Source of the DNA: Flavobacteriia bacterium
GTDB taxonomy: Bacteria > Bacteroidota > Bacteroidia > Flavobacteriales_D > Crocinitomicaceae
Direction of reading: 5' to 3'
DNA: 64,000 nucleotides
NCBI GenBank assembly: GCA_947446925.1
Contig: CANFHU010000006.1
Coordinates: 1 to 64,000 of the forward strand
The position numbers and the translations under genes are program-made. Under the pieces are notes generated by a model, which saw nothing but the letters and a program-made list of their open reading frames with translations, was not told the DNA's origin and ran no database searches. This document shows positions 54,320 to 63,414 of the stretch, in pieces. Each line of letters opens with the position of its first letter. The stretch's first letter is position 1.

Positions 54320-56446
54320 ATGAGAATTTATTTGTTTGTCATTTCATTTTTCCTTTGTTTTATTTCTACTGCACAAAAAAAAGAACTGACTTTGTCAGAA
54401 TCTGTATTGCAACAATACCGTGCATTGGGCCCTGATAAAATGCTCGGTTTCTCTTGGATTCCAAATACTTCGAAATATAGTTGTTTGAAAGATAAGTACA
54501 CTTTACTTCAAATAAATGCAGTAAATGATACGACTGTTTCCGATAAAATTTCCATTACTGAGATTAATACGGTTTTGAGTACAGATTTCAGAAATTTCTA
54601 TGGTTATTCTTGGAAAAATGAGCAGGTTTTGTTACTACACAATGGGAATAAATATTATGAATATAATGTGGTTTCTAAAAAGGGTTTGAAAACGGTTGAA
54701 CTTCCTGAAAACGTAGAGAATGTAGATTATTCATATGAAAATGAAGTGATTGCATTTACACAACAAAACAACTTATATATTCTAAAAAATGGTGCATTAA
54801 TCCCAGTAACTTCAAATTCAGACAAGAACATTGTTTCTGGTAAATTTTTTGCTCGTAATGAGTTTGGAATTTCAAAAGGTACATTTTGGTCACCAAACGC
54901 TAACCTAATTGCTTTCTATCAGAAAGATGAAACGGACGTACATAACTATCCTTTGTTAGATATTGAATCTACGCCAGGAGAATTGATTTCGATTAAATAT
55001 CCGATGGCAGGACAAAAATCAGAAAAACCTAAAGTTGGTATTTATGATTTAAGAACTAAAAAAACGGTTTTCATCACTCCTAGAGGTAAATCTGACGATT
55101 ATTTAACCAATTTAGCATGGACACCAGATGAAAAACAGGTTGTAATTGTAGAATTAAATCGTGGACAAAATCATTTATGGGTTAATATTTACGATGCAAT
55201 TACAGGTGAGTTTGTTCGTTCTTTATTCGATGAAAAAAACGACAAATGGGTAGAGCCAGAAAATCCAGTATTTTTCCCATCCAAAACTTCCAATAATTTT
55301 ATTTGGATTTCCCAAAGAGATGGGTTTAATAACCTATACTATTATGATTGGAGTGATAAATTAATATTACAATTGACTAAAAATAAATTTGTTACTAAAA
55401 GTATTGTTGGTACCATAAATAAAGGGACAGAAGTTGTTTTTATGGCAACTGGTGAAAGTCCATTAGATATGCAATATTTTGCGGTAAATTTGAAAGGGAA
55501 GCAACGTTTAATTACTAAGAATTCAGGTACACATTCCTTACAGATTGGTTTAGATGGTAATTATTTTATGGATGAATATTCTAGTCATTCCGTTCCTTCT
55601 AAATCCTTGTTGTTAAATACCAAAGGGGATGTCGTGAAAGAATTATTGGTTTCCTCAGATAAACTAGCAGATTATAAAATCGGCACAACTGAAATCAGCA
55701 GTATAAAAGGAGTAGATGGTACAAAATTGTATACACGCTTAATTAAACCAAGTAATTTTGATCCAACAAAAAAATACCCAGTGATGGTGTATGTATATGG
55801 AGGTCCACATGCGCAAATGATTCAGAATGAATGGTTAGATGGTTCTAATTTATGGATGCATTGGATGGCTGAAAAAGGTTATTTAGTGTTTACCTTAGAT
55901 AATCGAGGTTCCGGTAATCGCGGTTTTGCTTTTGAAAGTGGAATTCATCGTCAACTAGGTACTATCGAGATGGAAGATCAACTACAAGGTGTGAAATATT
56001 TGAAATCATTACCATTTGTGGATTCTACAAGGTTAGCTGTTCACGGGTGGAGTTTTGGAGGGTTTATGACTACTTCCTTAATGTTACGTAAACCAGGAAC
56101 TTTTAAAGTAGGTGTTGCAGGGGGACCAGTAACGGATTGGAAGTTTTATGAAATAATGTATGGAGAACGATACATGGATTTACCAGAAGAAAATGTGGAA
56201 GGCTATAAAAATGCTTGTTTGATGAACTATACAAAAAATCTTAAAGGAAATTTATTATTGATTCATGGAACTGTGGATGATGTCGTTGTAATGCAACATA
56301 ATTATTCATTAATTAAGCAGTTTGTAGAAGATGGTGTACAAATGGACTTTTTCCCATACCCTATGCATCCACATAATGTGGTGGGAAAAGATCGTGTGCA
56401 TTTGATTGAGAAAATCTTGACTTACATTCTTAAAAATAACAACTAA
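54320..56446 (+). CDS. Prolyl oligopeptidase-family (S9/DPP IV-like) peptidase
   Basis: A 708-residue exported serine peptidase: signal peptide (about 1-19), N-terminal beta-propeller (about 40-450; FGISKGTFWSPNANLIAFYQKDE as in DPP IV_N), then an alpha/beta hydrolase domain. The catalytic Ser578 lies in HGWSFGGFM, Asp653/654 in HGTVDDVVV, and His in PMHPHNVVG. It cleaves dipeptides (X-Pro or X-Ala) from peptide N termini in related enzymes. It is followed 23 bases downstream by the E1 dehydrogenase gene on the same strand. Confidence 0.94.
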   Translation: MRIYLFVISFFLCFISTAQKKELTLSESVLQQYRALGPDKMLGFSWIPNTSKYSCLKDKYTLLQINAVNDTTVSDKISITEINTVLSTDFRNFYGYSWKNEQVLLLHNGNKYYEYNVVSKKGLKTVELPENVENVDYSYENEVIAFTQQNNLYILKNGALIPVTSNSDKNIVSGKFFARNEFGISKGTFWSPNANLIAFYQKDETDVHNYPLLDIESTPGELISIKYPMAGQKSEKPKVGIYDLRTKKTVFITPRGKSDDYLTNLAWTPDEKQVVIVELNRGQNHLWVNIYDAITGEFVRSLFDEKNDKWVEPENPVFFPSKTSNNFIWISQRDGFNNLYYYDWSDKLILQLTKNKFVTKSIVGTINKGTEVVFMATGESPLDMQYFAVNLKGKQRLITKNSGTHSLQIGLDGNYFMDEYSSHSVPSKSLLLNTKGDVVKELLVSSDKLADYKIGTTEISSIKGVDGTKLYTRLIKPSNFDPTKKYPVMVYVYGGPHAQMIQNEWLDGSNLWMHWMAEKGYLVFTLDNRGSGNRGFAFESGIHRQLGTIEMEDQLQGVKYLKSLPFVDSTRLAVHGWSFGGFMTTSLMLRKPGTFKVGVAGGPVTDWKFYEIMYGERYMDLPEENVEGYKNACLMNYTKNLKGNLLLIHGTVDDVVVMQHNYSLIKQFVEDGVQMDFFPYPMHPHNVVGKDRVHLIEKILTYILKNNN

Positions 56447-56469
56447 ATTGATTTAAAGTATTCAACAAT

Positions 56470-58521
56470 ATGGAACTTCAAATTTTAGAAAAAGCATTCA
56501 GACTGATGTGTACTGCTAAAACATTAGCAGAAAAATACGAGGAAAACAAAGAGGTTACATCCAAATATGTACATGCTACTTCTCGCGGACATGAAGCGAT
56601 TCAATTAGCGGTTGGATTGCAATTATTACCGCAAGATTGGGTTTCGCCTTATTACCGTGATGATAGTATTTTGTTAGGTATTGGCATGACGCCTTATGAA
56701 TTAATGTTGCAAGTTTTTGCTAAAAAGGACGATCCATTTTCAGGAGGACGAACTTATTATTCGCATCCTTCTTTGAAAAGAGATAACATGCCTAAAATTC
56801 CTCATCAATCTTCAGCAACAGGGATGCAAGCCATTCCGACAACAGGGATTGCAATGGGGATACAATACAAAGAAAAACAAGGTTTGTCTGAAGACTTCGG
56901 AGGAAAAAATCCCGTAGTTGTCTGTTCTTTAGGAGATGCGTCCTGTACAGAAGGAGAAGTAGCAGAAGCATTTCAAATGGCTGCTTTGAAACAATTTCCA
57001 ATTTTGTATTTAGTACAAGATAATGGTTGGGATATTTCTGCGAATGCCAAAGAAACAAGAGCACAAGATATTACAGGATACGCTAAAGGATTTCACGGAA
57101 TTGAAGTGAGAACAATTGACGGAAGTAATTTTGAAGAATCTTACGCAACTATTCAAGAGGTTTTTGATATTATGCGTCGCGAGAGAAGACCTTTTATTGT
57201 GCATGCAAAAGTTCCATTATTAGGTCATCACACGTCAGGAGTTCGCAAAGAATGGTACAGAGATGATTTGGAGGAAGCGGCTACGCGTGATCCTTATCCA
57301 AAATTAAAACATGCTTTTCTTCAACATGGAGCGGCAGAAACTCATGTTTCGTCCATTGAACAAGAAGTGAAGCAATATGTGGATGAATCGTATGATAAAG
57401 CGTTAAATGCAGCAGATCCATTGCCTGAATCTATCCAAGATTTCATTTTTGCCCCAAGTCCAATTACGGAAGAAAAAGGGCAACGTGAACCTCAAGGCAA
57501 GAAAAAAACGGTGATGGTCGATAGTGCTTTGTTTGCAGTACGTGAAATCATGTCTAAACATCCAGAAGCGTTATTGTATGGTCAAGATGTTGGCGGACGT
57601 TTAGGAGGCGTTTTTAGAGAAGCAGCAACCTTAGCTCAAACCTTTGGGGATGACCGTGTTTTTAATACGCCAATTCAAGAAGCATTTATTATTGGTAGTA
57701 CCGTTGGTATGTCAGCAGTTGGGTTAAAACCAATTGTGGAGGTACAATTTGCGGATTATATTTGGCCAGGATTGAACCAGTTATTTACAGAAGTGAGTAG
57801 ATCATACTATTTATCCAATGGAAAATGGCCAGTAAGTTGTATCATACGTGTTCCAATCGGGGCGTATGGTTCTGGTGGACCTTATCATTCTTCCAGTGTG
57901 GAGTCTATTTTGACAAATATTCGTGGAATTAAAGTCGCATATCCTTCTACGGGAGCTGATTTGAAAGGATTGATGAAATCTGCATTTTATGATCCAAATC
58001 CAGTAGTGATTTTAGAACACAAAGGTTTGTATTGGTCAAAAATCCCTGGTACGGAAGGTGCAATGTCTATTGAGCCAGATGATGAATATGTTATTCCTTT
58101 TGGAAAGGCGAGGGTAGTGAAAGAGGCGAATGAATCATTTATTCAATCAGGAGAATCTTGTGCGATAATTACCTACGGAAGGGGAGTTTATTGGTCTTTA
58201 GAAGCGGAGAAACAGTATGAAGGGAAGGTTGAAATTGTTGATTTACGTACCTTGAATCCAGTTGATTTTGATAAGATCAATGAAGTAACCAAGAAACACG
58301 GTAAAGTAATTGTGGTTACTGAGGAATCGGTAGAAGCATCCTTTTCGTTAGGTCTTGCAGGAAGAATACAACGCGATAATTTCAAGTTTTTGGATGCACC
58401 GGTTCAAATTGTAGGTTCGGTTGATACGCCTGCGATTCCGTTGAATTCTACGTTGGAAGCCGCGTTGTTGACGAATGCAGAGAAGGTGAAGGAGGGGATA
58501 GGATTTGTATTGGGATATTAA
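56470..58521 (+). CDS. 2-oxoacid dehydrogenase E1 component, fused alpha and beta subunits
   Basis: A 683-residue TPP-dependent enzyme carrying alpha and beta E1 subunits in one chain, a common Bacteroidetes form. The alpha part (about 1-330) has the TPP motif GDASCTEGEVAEAFQ starting at Gly155, ending VQDNGWDIS. The beta part (about 345-683) has the pyrimidine-binding RVFNTPIQEAFIIGS and the C-terminal transketolase domain (IVDLRTLNPVDFD). It decarboxylates branched-chain 2-oxoacids or possibly pyruvate; the sequence alone does not settle which. No E2 or E3 gene is adjacent. Confidence 0.93.
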   Translation: MELQILEKAFRLMCTAKTLAEKYEENKEVTSKYVHATSRGHEAIQLAVGLQLLPQDWVSPYYRDDSILLGIGMTPYELMLQVFAKKDDPFSGGRTYYSHPSLKRDNMPKIPHQSSATGMQAIPTTGIAMGIQYKEKQGLSEDFGGKNPVVVCSLGDASCTEGEVAEAFQMAALKQFPILYLVQDNGWDISANAKETRAQDITGYAKGFHGIEVRTIDGSNFEESYATIQEVFDIMRRERRPFIVHAKVPLLGHHTSGVRKEWYRDDLEEAATRDPYPKLKHAFLQHGAAETHVSSIEQEVKQYVDESYDKALNAADPLPESIQDFIFAPSPITEEKGQREPQGKKKTVMVDSALFAVREIMSKHPEALLYGQDVGGRLGGVFREAATLAQTFGDDRVFNTPIQEAFIIGSTVGMSAVGLKPIVEVQFADYIWPGLNQLFTEVSRSYYLSNGKWPVSCIIRVPIGAYGSGGPYHSSSVESILTNIRGIKVAYPSTGADLKGLMKSAFYDPNPVVILEHKGLYWSKIPGTEGAMSIEPDDEYVIPFGKARVVKEANESFIQSGESCAIITYGRGVYWSLEAEKQYEGKVEIVDLRTLNPVDFDKINEVTKKHGKVIVVTEESVEASFSLGLAGRIQRDNFKFLDAPVQIVGSVDTPAIPLNSTLEAALLTNAEKVKEGIGFVLGY

Positions 58522-58683
58522 AGAACCATGCTAATTTTTTGCAAAAATAATTGAATTAATAGTGTCTCATTTCTTAAGTATCTAATAACATATTTGCATT
58601 GTGAATTAGTAAACTTGGTAGTAATTTCCTAAAGAAAATACATGCTATAAATTATTGGATAATAACAATTTACAATTTTTATG

Positions 58684-59475
58684 TTAATGGTTAATATCCA
58701 ATGCCATAGGTAACATCAGTAAAAAAGGAATGGATACAGAAAAGTCCAATGTCGGGTATTCTAATCCTAATTTTCGAATGTTTGTATAATACGTTTGATG
58801 ATGATTATAGTACATTTTTTCACTTTGTAAAAACCATGCTTTTTCTCCCAATTTTTGTGCTAAAAACCATTTTTCATACAAACGTGCGCTTCTACCGTTT
58901 CCATCATTCCAAGGGTGAATTTTAACAAAAACTAAATGAATCATCGAAGCAAAATAAAACGTTTCTTCAATAGTAAGTTCTGTTTTGAGAAGTAAGTTTA
59001 AATCTTCGTAAAATTTATTCATTTCTGTTTCGACAACAAGTGGAGAGGCAGCTACATATTCTATTCTACCATCCGATGTCGTAACATACATGTTTTGTGT
59101 TCTATATTTTCCTTGTTGATGATTACTGATTAAGTTTTCACTAAGTAAACGATGTGCTTCAGCAATGTTTGATTTATTCAAAGATGAGTTCTTGGCGAAA
59201 AGATAAGCATTGTATAAGTCGTCTATTTTTTTAGTGTAATCGGGTAAAAATTCTACTCCAAACTTTTTGTGTTTGATGTAACTATCTAATTCAATATTTT
59301 CACCTTCGATTTTACTACTATAAACTGAAGCAACAGAGGTGTAAAAACTAAAAGTATTTGTTGAAATTTCAGCTTCTTGAAGTGTGTTAAAAGTTTGTTG
59401 TAAATTGTTTGAAACCTGCCCTAAATAAGTAGGAAGTAGATCGGTTGGTATTATTTGAAGATTAATTGTTGTCAT
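58684..59475 (-). CDS. Fic-family protein with its own inhibitory motif
   Basis: A 263-residue Fic (Fido) domain protein, which transfers AMP or another phospho-group to a target hydroxyl. The catalytic loop HPWNDGNGRSAR lies at 187-198 and matches HxFx(D/E)GNGRxxR with W for F. An N-terminal inhibitory motif (S/T)xxxE(G/N) is present as SSKIEG (Ser53-Glu57-Gly58), the class II arrangement in which Glu blocks ATP. No obvious toxin-antitoxin partner gene is next to it. It stands alone between non-coding stretches; its target is unknown. Confidence 0.9.
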   Translation of the reverse strand: MTTINLQIIPTDLLPTYLGQVSNNLQQTFNTLQEAEISTNTFSFYTSVASVYSSKIEGENIELDSYIKHKKFGVEFLPDYTKKIDDLYNAYLFAKNSSLNKSNIAEAHRLLSENLISNHQQGKYRTQNMYVTTSDGRIEYVAASPLVVETEMNKFYEDLNLLLKTELTIEETFYFASMIHLVFVKIHPWNDGNGRSARLYEKWFLAQKLGEKAWFLQSEKMYYNHHQTYYTNIRKLGLEYPTLDFSVSIPFLLMLPMALDINH

Positions 59476-59886
59476 TATTCAAAATTAAACAATTCTTGAA
59501 ATAAGAAGGTATTGTAGAGCTTTAAAAAAGTGAAGGGAGGGGTTTAACGGAAAGACCTAGAGATTTCCATAAAGTGCACTAAGTTTTTTCTTTTTGGCGC
59601 AAAGTTAAATAGAGATTTTTGATGTGCTAGCGTTTTGGAGGACGCAGAGAATTGTTTTTGACTATGTCAAAAACAAAATGCTGTTTTTTTATGCTAAACA
59701 CAAAAAAAAACTCTGCGTTCTCGAAATTGTGTCAACCTTGACATAACCTCTGAATCCTCAGCGAAAATATACTTTGTGAACTTTGAGTGTTTTGAGACCC
59801 TTGTGGTAAAACTTTAACACAAATACACCTATACCGACCAAGTCGTCTTTTATCTAAAAATCTTTCTTCTTTGAGCGAAGCGGTCA
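59476..59886. other. 411-base non-coding stretch
   Basis: No convincing gene. It contains a nested inverted-repeat structure (59638-59722), a short palindrome TGTCAA-CC-TTGACA (59730-59743), and at 59745-59800 imperfect aactttg/aaagttc-type runs similar to the Bacteroidetes degenerate AAAGT repeats. An 85-codon minus-strand reading frame starting at 59989 partly covers it, but overlaps the transglycosylase gene in another frame and shows no protein-like signature. Confidence 0.6.
59638..59722. repeat. Nested inverted repeats
   Basis: Outer arms GAGGACGCAGAG (59638-59649) and CTCTGCGTTCTC (59711-59722) match at 11 of 12 positions. Between them lies a perfect 11-bp hairpin (59652-59662 with 59666-59676, loop TAT). 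No target-site duplication was checked. It could be a small non-autonomous mobile element or a structured RNA. Confidence 0.6.
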
Positions 59887-60804
59887 TTAGTGCACCGTAC
59901 TGATCTCGTGCAACAACAATTGTGTCGCTAATGCTACTTGGGTGTAATTTTGAGAGGAATTTCCAAAGGAACCAGCGGTTGTAGACCAAATTTGTTTGAT
60001 GAGTTCTTGTCCTCCGTGTGTAGGTTGAATTTTATTAATCACAGCGCGAACATTGGTAGCTCCCGCGTGGTATACATGCATCACTAACAATCTAAACCAT
60101 AGATCCGTTTCGTTATATGGTATATTATGAGCTTGTAGTATGCTTTTAACAGAGGGGATGCAAGAACGGGAAATTAATTGCGCAGCACCAAAAGCGGAAC
60201 GTTCAAAATTTTCTCGCTCGTCCACGGAATTATTTACCGTTAATCCATAATTACGTGCTACACCTGGCATTAATTGAAAAGCGCCATAAGCACCAGATTC
60301 TGATTTCTTGAGTTGAGCAGGACTTTCTATTAGTAAAATAGCTTGTGCATACCAAGGGTCAACACCAAATTTTTGAAACAATTGAATTCCTTTGGTAATG
60401 TTAGGAGATACTTCTTTTATTTTATAAAAATCATTTTTCCCTGTAGTCACATTAATTTTTTCAGCAGCTGCAAGAGCGTGAACTAATTTTAAACTGTCTT
60501 TAAAAAATTCCTTTTGCGGTTCTGTTTTTTTCATCCACTCGTGGTAGCTCACTTTGTGCAGTACTTTGCGGTTACAAGCAACATTTAGCAGGCATGAGTC
60601 TGGAGAAAGTGTAATGATTTGTTTCCAAAAAATAGTTTGCGGTAATGTATGCCAATTATCTTTGTAAATTATTTTAGGATGTATAATTAGTTGTGGAGGT
60701 ACAGCGTTTTTAATTTCAAGAAGTTCGTATTCATTAGTTTGAACTGTTTTTTGTCCAAAACTTAGAAATGTCATGAAGCATGAAAAGTATAGTAAAATTC
60801 TCAC
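59887..60804 (-). CDS. Secreted lytic transglycosylase-like protein
   Basis: A 305-residue exported protein (GTG start at 60804; signal peptide about 1-17 ending LSFGQ). The SLT-like domain (about 150-260) has IESPAQLKKSESGAYGAFQLMP (the Glu of IESP is the expected catalytic acid) and later GAAQLIS and VYHAGATNVRAVI, resembling peptidoglycan lytic transglycosylases. The N-terminal part has no named domain. An ATG at 60774 would remove most of the signal peptide, so GTG is preferred. It diverges from yidD. Confidence 0.82.
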   Translation of the reverse strand: MRILLYFSCFMTFLSFGQKTVQTNEYELLEIKNAVPPQLIIHPKIIYKDNWHTLPQTIFWKQIITLSPDSCLLNVACNRKVLHKVSYHEWMKKTEPQKEFFKDSLKLVHALAAAEKINVTTGKNDFYKIKEVSPNITKGIQLFQKFGVDPWYAQAILLIESPAQLKKSESGAYGAFQLMPGVARNYGLTVNNSVDERENFERSAFGAAQLISRSCIPSVKSILQAHNIPYNETDLWFRLLVMHVYHAGATNVRAVINKIQPTHGGQELIKQIWSTTAGSFGNSSQNYTQVALATQLLLHEISTVH

Positions 60805-60878
60805 TTTTTTCTTGTAAAGTTACGACATCGAAAGATATTAGAAAAATATCCGTAGATTAGAATTATAAAAATAATCGA

Positions 60879-61118
60879 GTGCGTAAAATTTTAGTCTTTT
60901 TATCCTATCCTTTTCTAGGGTTGATTTTGATTTATCAATATGCAATTAGCCCTATTTTTCCGCCTTCTTGTAGGTTTCATCCAACGTGTTCCAGTTATTT
61001 CAAACAAGCGTTATTGACGTGGGGAGTTTTTAAAGGAACCTATTTAGGCATAAAAAGAATAGCTCGTTGTCATCCGTGGGGTGGAAGTGGACACGATCCC
61101 GTTCCGCCTAGAAGATAA
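60879..61118 (+). CDS. yidD: Membrane protein insertion efficiency factor YidD
   Basis: A 79-residue inner-membrane-associated protein that assists YidC-dependent insertion. The family signature is intact: [22 protein letters not shown] with its cysteine pair, then [23 protein letters not shown] start at 60879. It is plus strand between minus-strand genes and meets the sugar-transferase gene stop to stop, with no gap. Confidence 0.95.
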   Translation: MRKILVFLSYPFLGLILIYQYAISPIFPPSCRFHPTCSSYFKQALLTWGVFKGTYLGIKRIARCHPWGGSGHDPVPPRR

Positions 61119-62513
61119 TTATTTTCCTTTTGCCTTTAGAATAGTGATTACTGTATAAAACATGATTTTAAAGTCTAAAGAAAGAGATCTATTTTTTAAA
61201 TAAAGCAGGTCGTATTTCATTCTTCGAATCATTTCATTCACATTTTCAGCGTAGCCAAATTTCACTTGTCCCCAAGATGTAATTCCAGGTCTTACGGAAG
61301 TTAATTGCAAATAATGAGGTTCTTTTTCAATGATTTGATCAATATAATATTGACGTTCAGGTCTTGGACCCACTAAAGACATATCTCCTTTTAATACATT
61401 CACAAACTGTGGGAATTCATCGATTCGGGTTTTTCTTAAGAATTTTCCAATTGGAGTGATGCGAGAGTCATTTGTACTTGAAAGTTGCGGTCCATTGTTT
61501 TCTGCATGTACAAACATGGTGCGAAATTTTATTATTTGGAAAGGGGTTCCATTTTTACCAATGCGTTCCTGTAAAAAGAAAATGGGACCTTTCGAATTTT
61601 GTTTAATAAGGATTGCAGTTAAAGTATATAATGGAATCAGTAATACGATGGATAGTAAGGAAATACTAATATCCAGCAAGCGTTTTATGCTATTTTGCCA
61701 GGGCGGCATTTCATCGGAAGGAATTTCTAATAATAAGGCACCGAATAGATTGTTTAATTTTAAGGAACCCGAAAGGAAATCATACATATCTGGAATGATT
61801 TTTATTTTAATTCCTTTACCTTGAATGGATGCAATCAATTTACTTAATATGTCATGTTCGTTGCTTTCAATGGCAATAATTACATCTTCAATAGCATTTT
61901 CTTGCAGTACTTTTGGTAATTTATCGAGATTACCGAGGCAATTTAAGTTTGAATCTAAACGTGTATCCGTATCTTTAATTCGAATATAACCAATAAATTT
62001 AGCGCCAATACTTTGTTCTAATTGTTCTAATTCAGTATAGATTTGGAGTGCTTTTTCGTTTCCACCAATCAATAACGTTTTAAATCCATCTCTGCGATTT
62101 TGAATTTTTTTAACTAGAATTGATACGAATAAAAGTCTCGGAATAAGTGTTACACCAAAATGAATCGAAAATAATGCTACTAATGACTTGTAATAAGACT
62201 GATGACTTGGTATCACGTCATCAAGTAACAGAATAAAGAATAAACATAATGCACCGATGGTTGTTCCAAGTAAAGTAAGTTTAATTATACGTATTCGGTA
62301 TAATTTTTTCACTTCGATATAAGTTCCTTGTAAAGCGTATAGCGAGATCCAAAATAAAGGAATGAATATTATACCAAGGTAAAATTGTTGGTCGCGCGTA
62401 AAAATTGAAAATTCGATATACGTTTTCCGAAAATAAAAAAATAAAATCCAGGCTGAGACAGCACTGCAAAAGTCAATAATAAGTAAACTATAGGATTTTT
62501 TGTATCTGTTCAT
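61119..62513 (-). CDS. Polyprenyl-phosphate sugar-1-phosphate transferase (WcaJ/WbaP-like)
   Basis: A 464-residue inner-membrane enzyme starting exopolysaccharide or O-antigen repeats by moving sugar-1-phosphate to undecaprenyl phosphate. Four to five N-terminal helices (about 10-150) and a Rossmann-like middle (FKTLLIGGNEKALQIYTELE) precede the catalytic domain (about 265-464; RLLDISISLLSIVLL, ERIGKNGTPFQIIKFRTM, RKTRIDEFPQFVNVLKGDMS, VGPRPER). The start is the ATG at 62513, one base after the stop of the upstream lipoprotein; a start at 62543 would overlap it by 29 bases. The donor sugar is undetermined. Confidence 0.93.
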   Translation of the reverse strand: MNRYKKSYSLLIIDFCSAVSAWILFFYFRKTYIEFSIFTRDQQFYLGIIFIPLFWISLYALQGTYIEVKKLYRIRIIKLTLLGTTIGALCLFFILLLDDVIPSHQSYYKSLVALFSIHFGVTLIPRLLFVSILVKKIQNRRDGFKTLLIGGNEKALQIYTELEQLEQSIGAKFIGYIRIKDTDTRLDSNLNCLGNLDKLPKVLQENAIEDVIIAIESNEHDILSKLIASIQGKGIKIKIIPDMYDFLSGSLKLNNLFGALLLEIPSDEMPPWQNSIKRLLDISISLLSIVLLIPLYTLTAILIKQNSKGPIFFLQERIGKNGTPFQIIKFRTMFVHAENNGPQLSSTNDSRITPIGKFLRKTRIDEFPQFVNVLKGDMSLVGPRPERQYYIDQIIEKEPHYLQLTSVRPGITSWGQVKFGYAENVNEMIRRMKYDLLYLKNRSLSLDFKIMFYTVITILKAKGK

Positions 62514-62514
62514 T

Positions 62515-63375
62515 TTAGAAATAAACAAGTTTAATATTGTCAATATAAATATCGGAAGAATCTTTACCGGAATCTAATTCTGCCTCTAAGTATTGTTCAA
62601 AAAGGTTGTAATTAGTTGAATAGGAAAGTATTTCCTTTAAGTCAATATATATTTTTTTCCATTTTTTTTCAGAATTCGTTTGTGCATTTAATTGAATATT
62701 TGGATTTGCACGAAAGGCGAGCGAACCATATGCGTTTACTCCAGTCAATAATCGATTTGTATTCATATAATCGATTTCTAAATAAACTTCACTTCCGTAT
62801 TGTGGTAAACTCATTTTTGTTGTGGTTCCCATCCATATAGAATCACTTTTGGTTAAATGAATCCATCCATAACGCTGTCCATATTTTAGAATGGAAGGGT
62901 CAGAAGCAGTAGTTAAAATAGGGGAGAAGTTAGGAGAAGTTTCTAATTTGATACCTGCATCTTCAAAGTTTTCAATCCAAAATTTAGTGTTTGTATAATA
63001 TTTCGTAGATGGATTTATTTTTACTGTTTCATTTTTTGTTAGCGAAGTAATAATCGTGTAAGGTTGTAAGAAAGGATATGTTTTTTTTGTTGAGGAGATG
63101 CCATTATTGTGAATCGCTGGATATAAAGTTATTTTTTTTGAACCGTTTTGAAGTAAAGGAATTTTAATAGGTAATTCAAAATAACCAATAACTTTATCAT
63201 CTATAAGGACATATGCATCTGTTATATTGTGTGTCAATTCACCTTCTAGATTGGTTTGATTTGCTTGAAGTACCCAAGCATCAATGTATAACCAAGAAGG
63301 ATCTGTATTATTTTTAACACAAGCATTAACAAGTAAAACGATAATACTTGTGATAAATATTAATTGTAGTTTCAT
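62515..63375 (-). CDS. Lipoprotein of unknown function
   Basis: From the ATG at 63375 (286 residues; one at 63381 adds two residues). Lipobox VLLVNACVKN (Cys19). The rest is beta-rich with a strand-like C terminus (WKKIYIDLKEILS, SSDIYIDNIKLVYF), reminiscent of carbohydrate-binding modules, but I do not recognise a family. It lies one base before the sugar transferase and 39 bases after the oxidoreductase gene, so the three are likely one transcript. The function is open. Confidence 0.75.
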   Translation of the reverse strand: MKLQLIFITSIIVLLVNACVKNNTDPSWLYIDAWVLQANQTNLEGELTHNITDAYVLIDDKVIGYFELPIKIPLLQNGSKKITLYPAIHNNGISSTKKTYPFLQPYTIITSLTKNETVKINPSTKYYTNTKFWIENFEDAGIKLETSPNFSPILTTASDPSILKYGQRYGWIHLTKSDSIWMGTTTKMSLPQYGSEVYLEIDYMNTNRLLTGVNAYGSLAFRANPNIQLNAQTNSEKKWKKIYIDLKEILSYSTNYNLFEQYLEAELDSGKDSSDIYIDNIKLVYF

Positions 63376-63414
63376 GCCCAATATAAACGTAAGAAATATA
63401 ATATTATTGTCTGA

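Noticed and set aside
59732-59989. 85-codon minus-strand reading frame between the Fic and transglycosylase genes
   Set aside because: Overlaps the transglycosylase gene in another frame for a third of its length and lies over repeat-like non-coding DNA; no recognisable motif.
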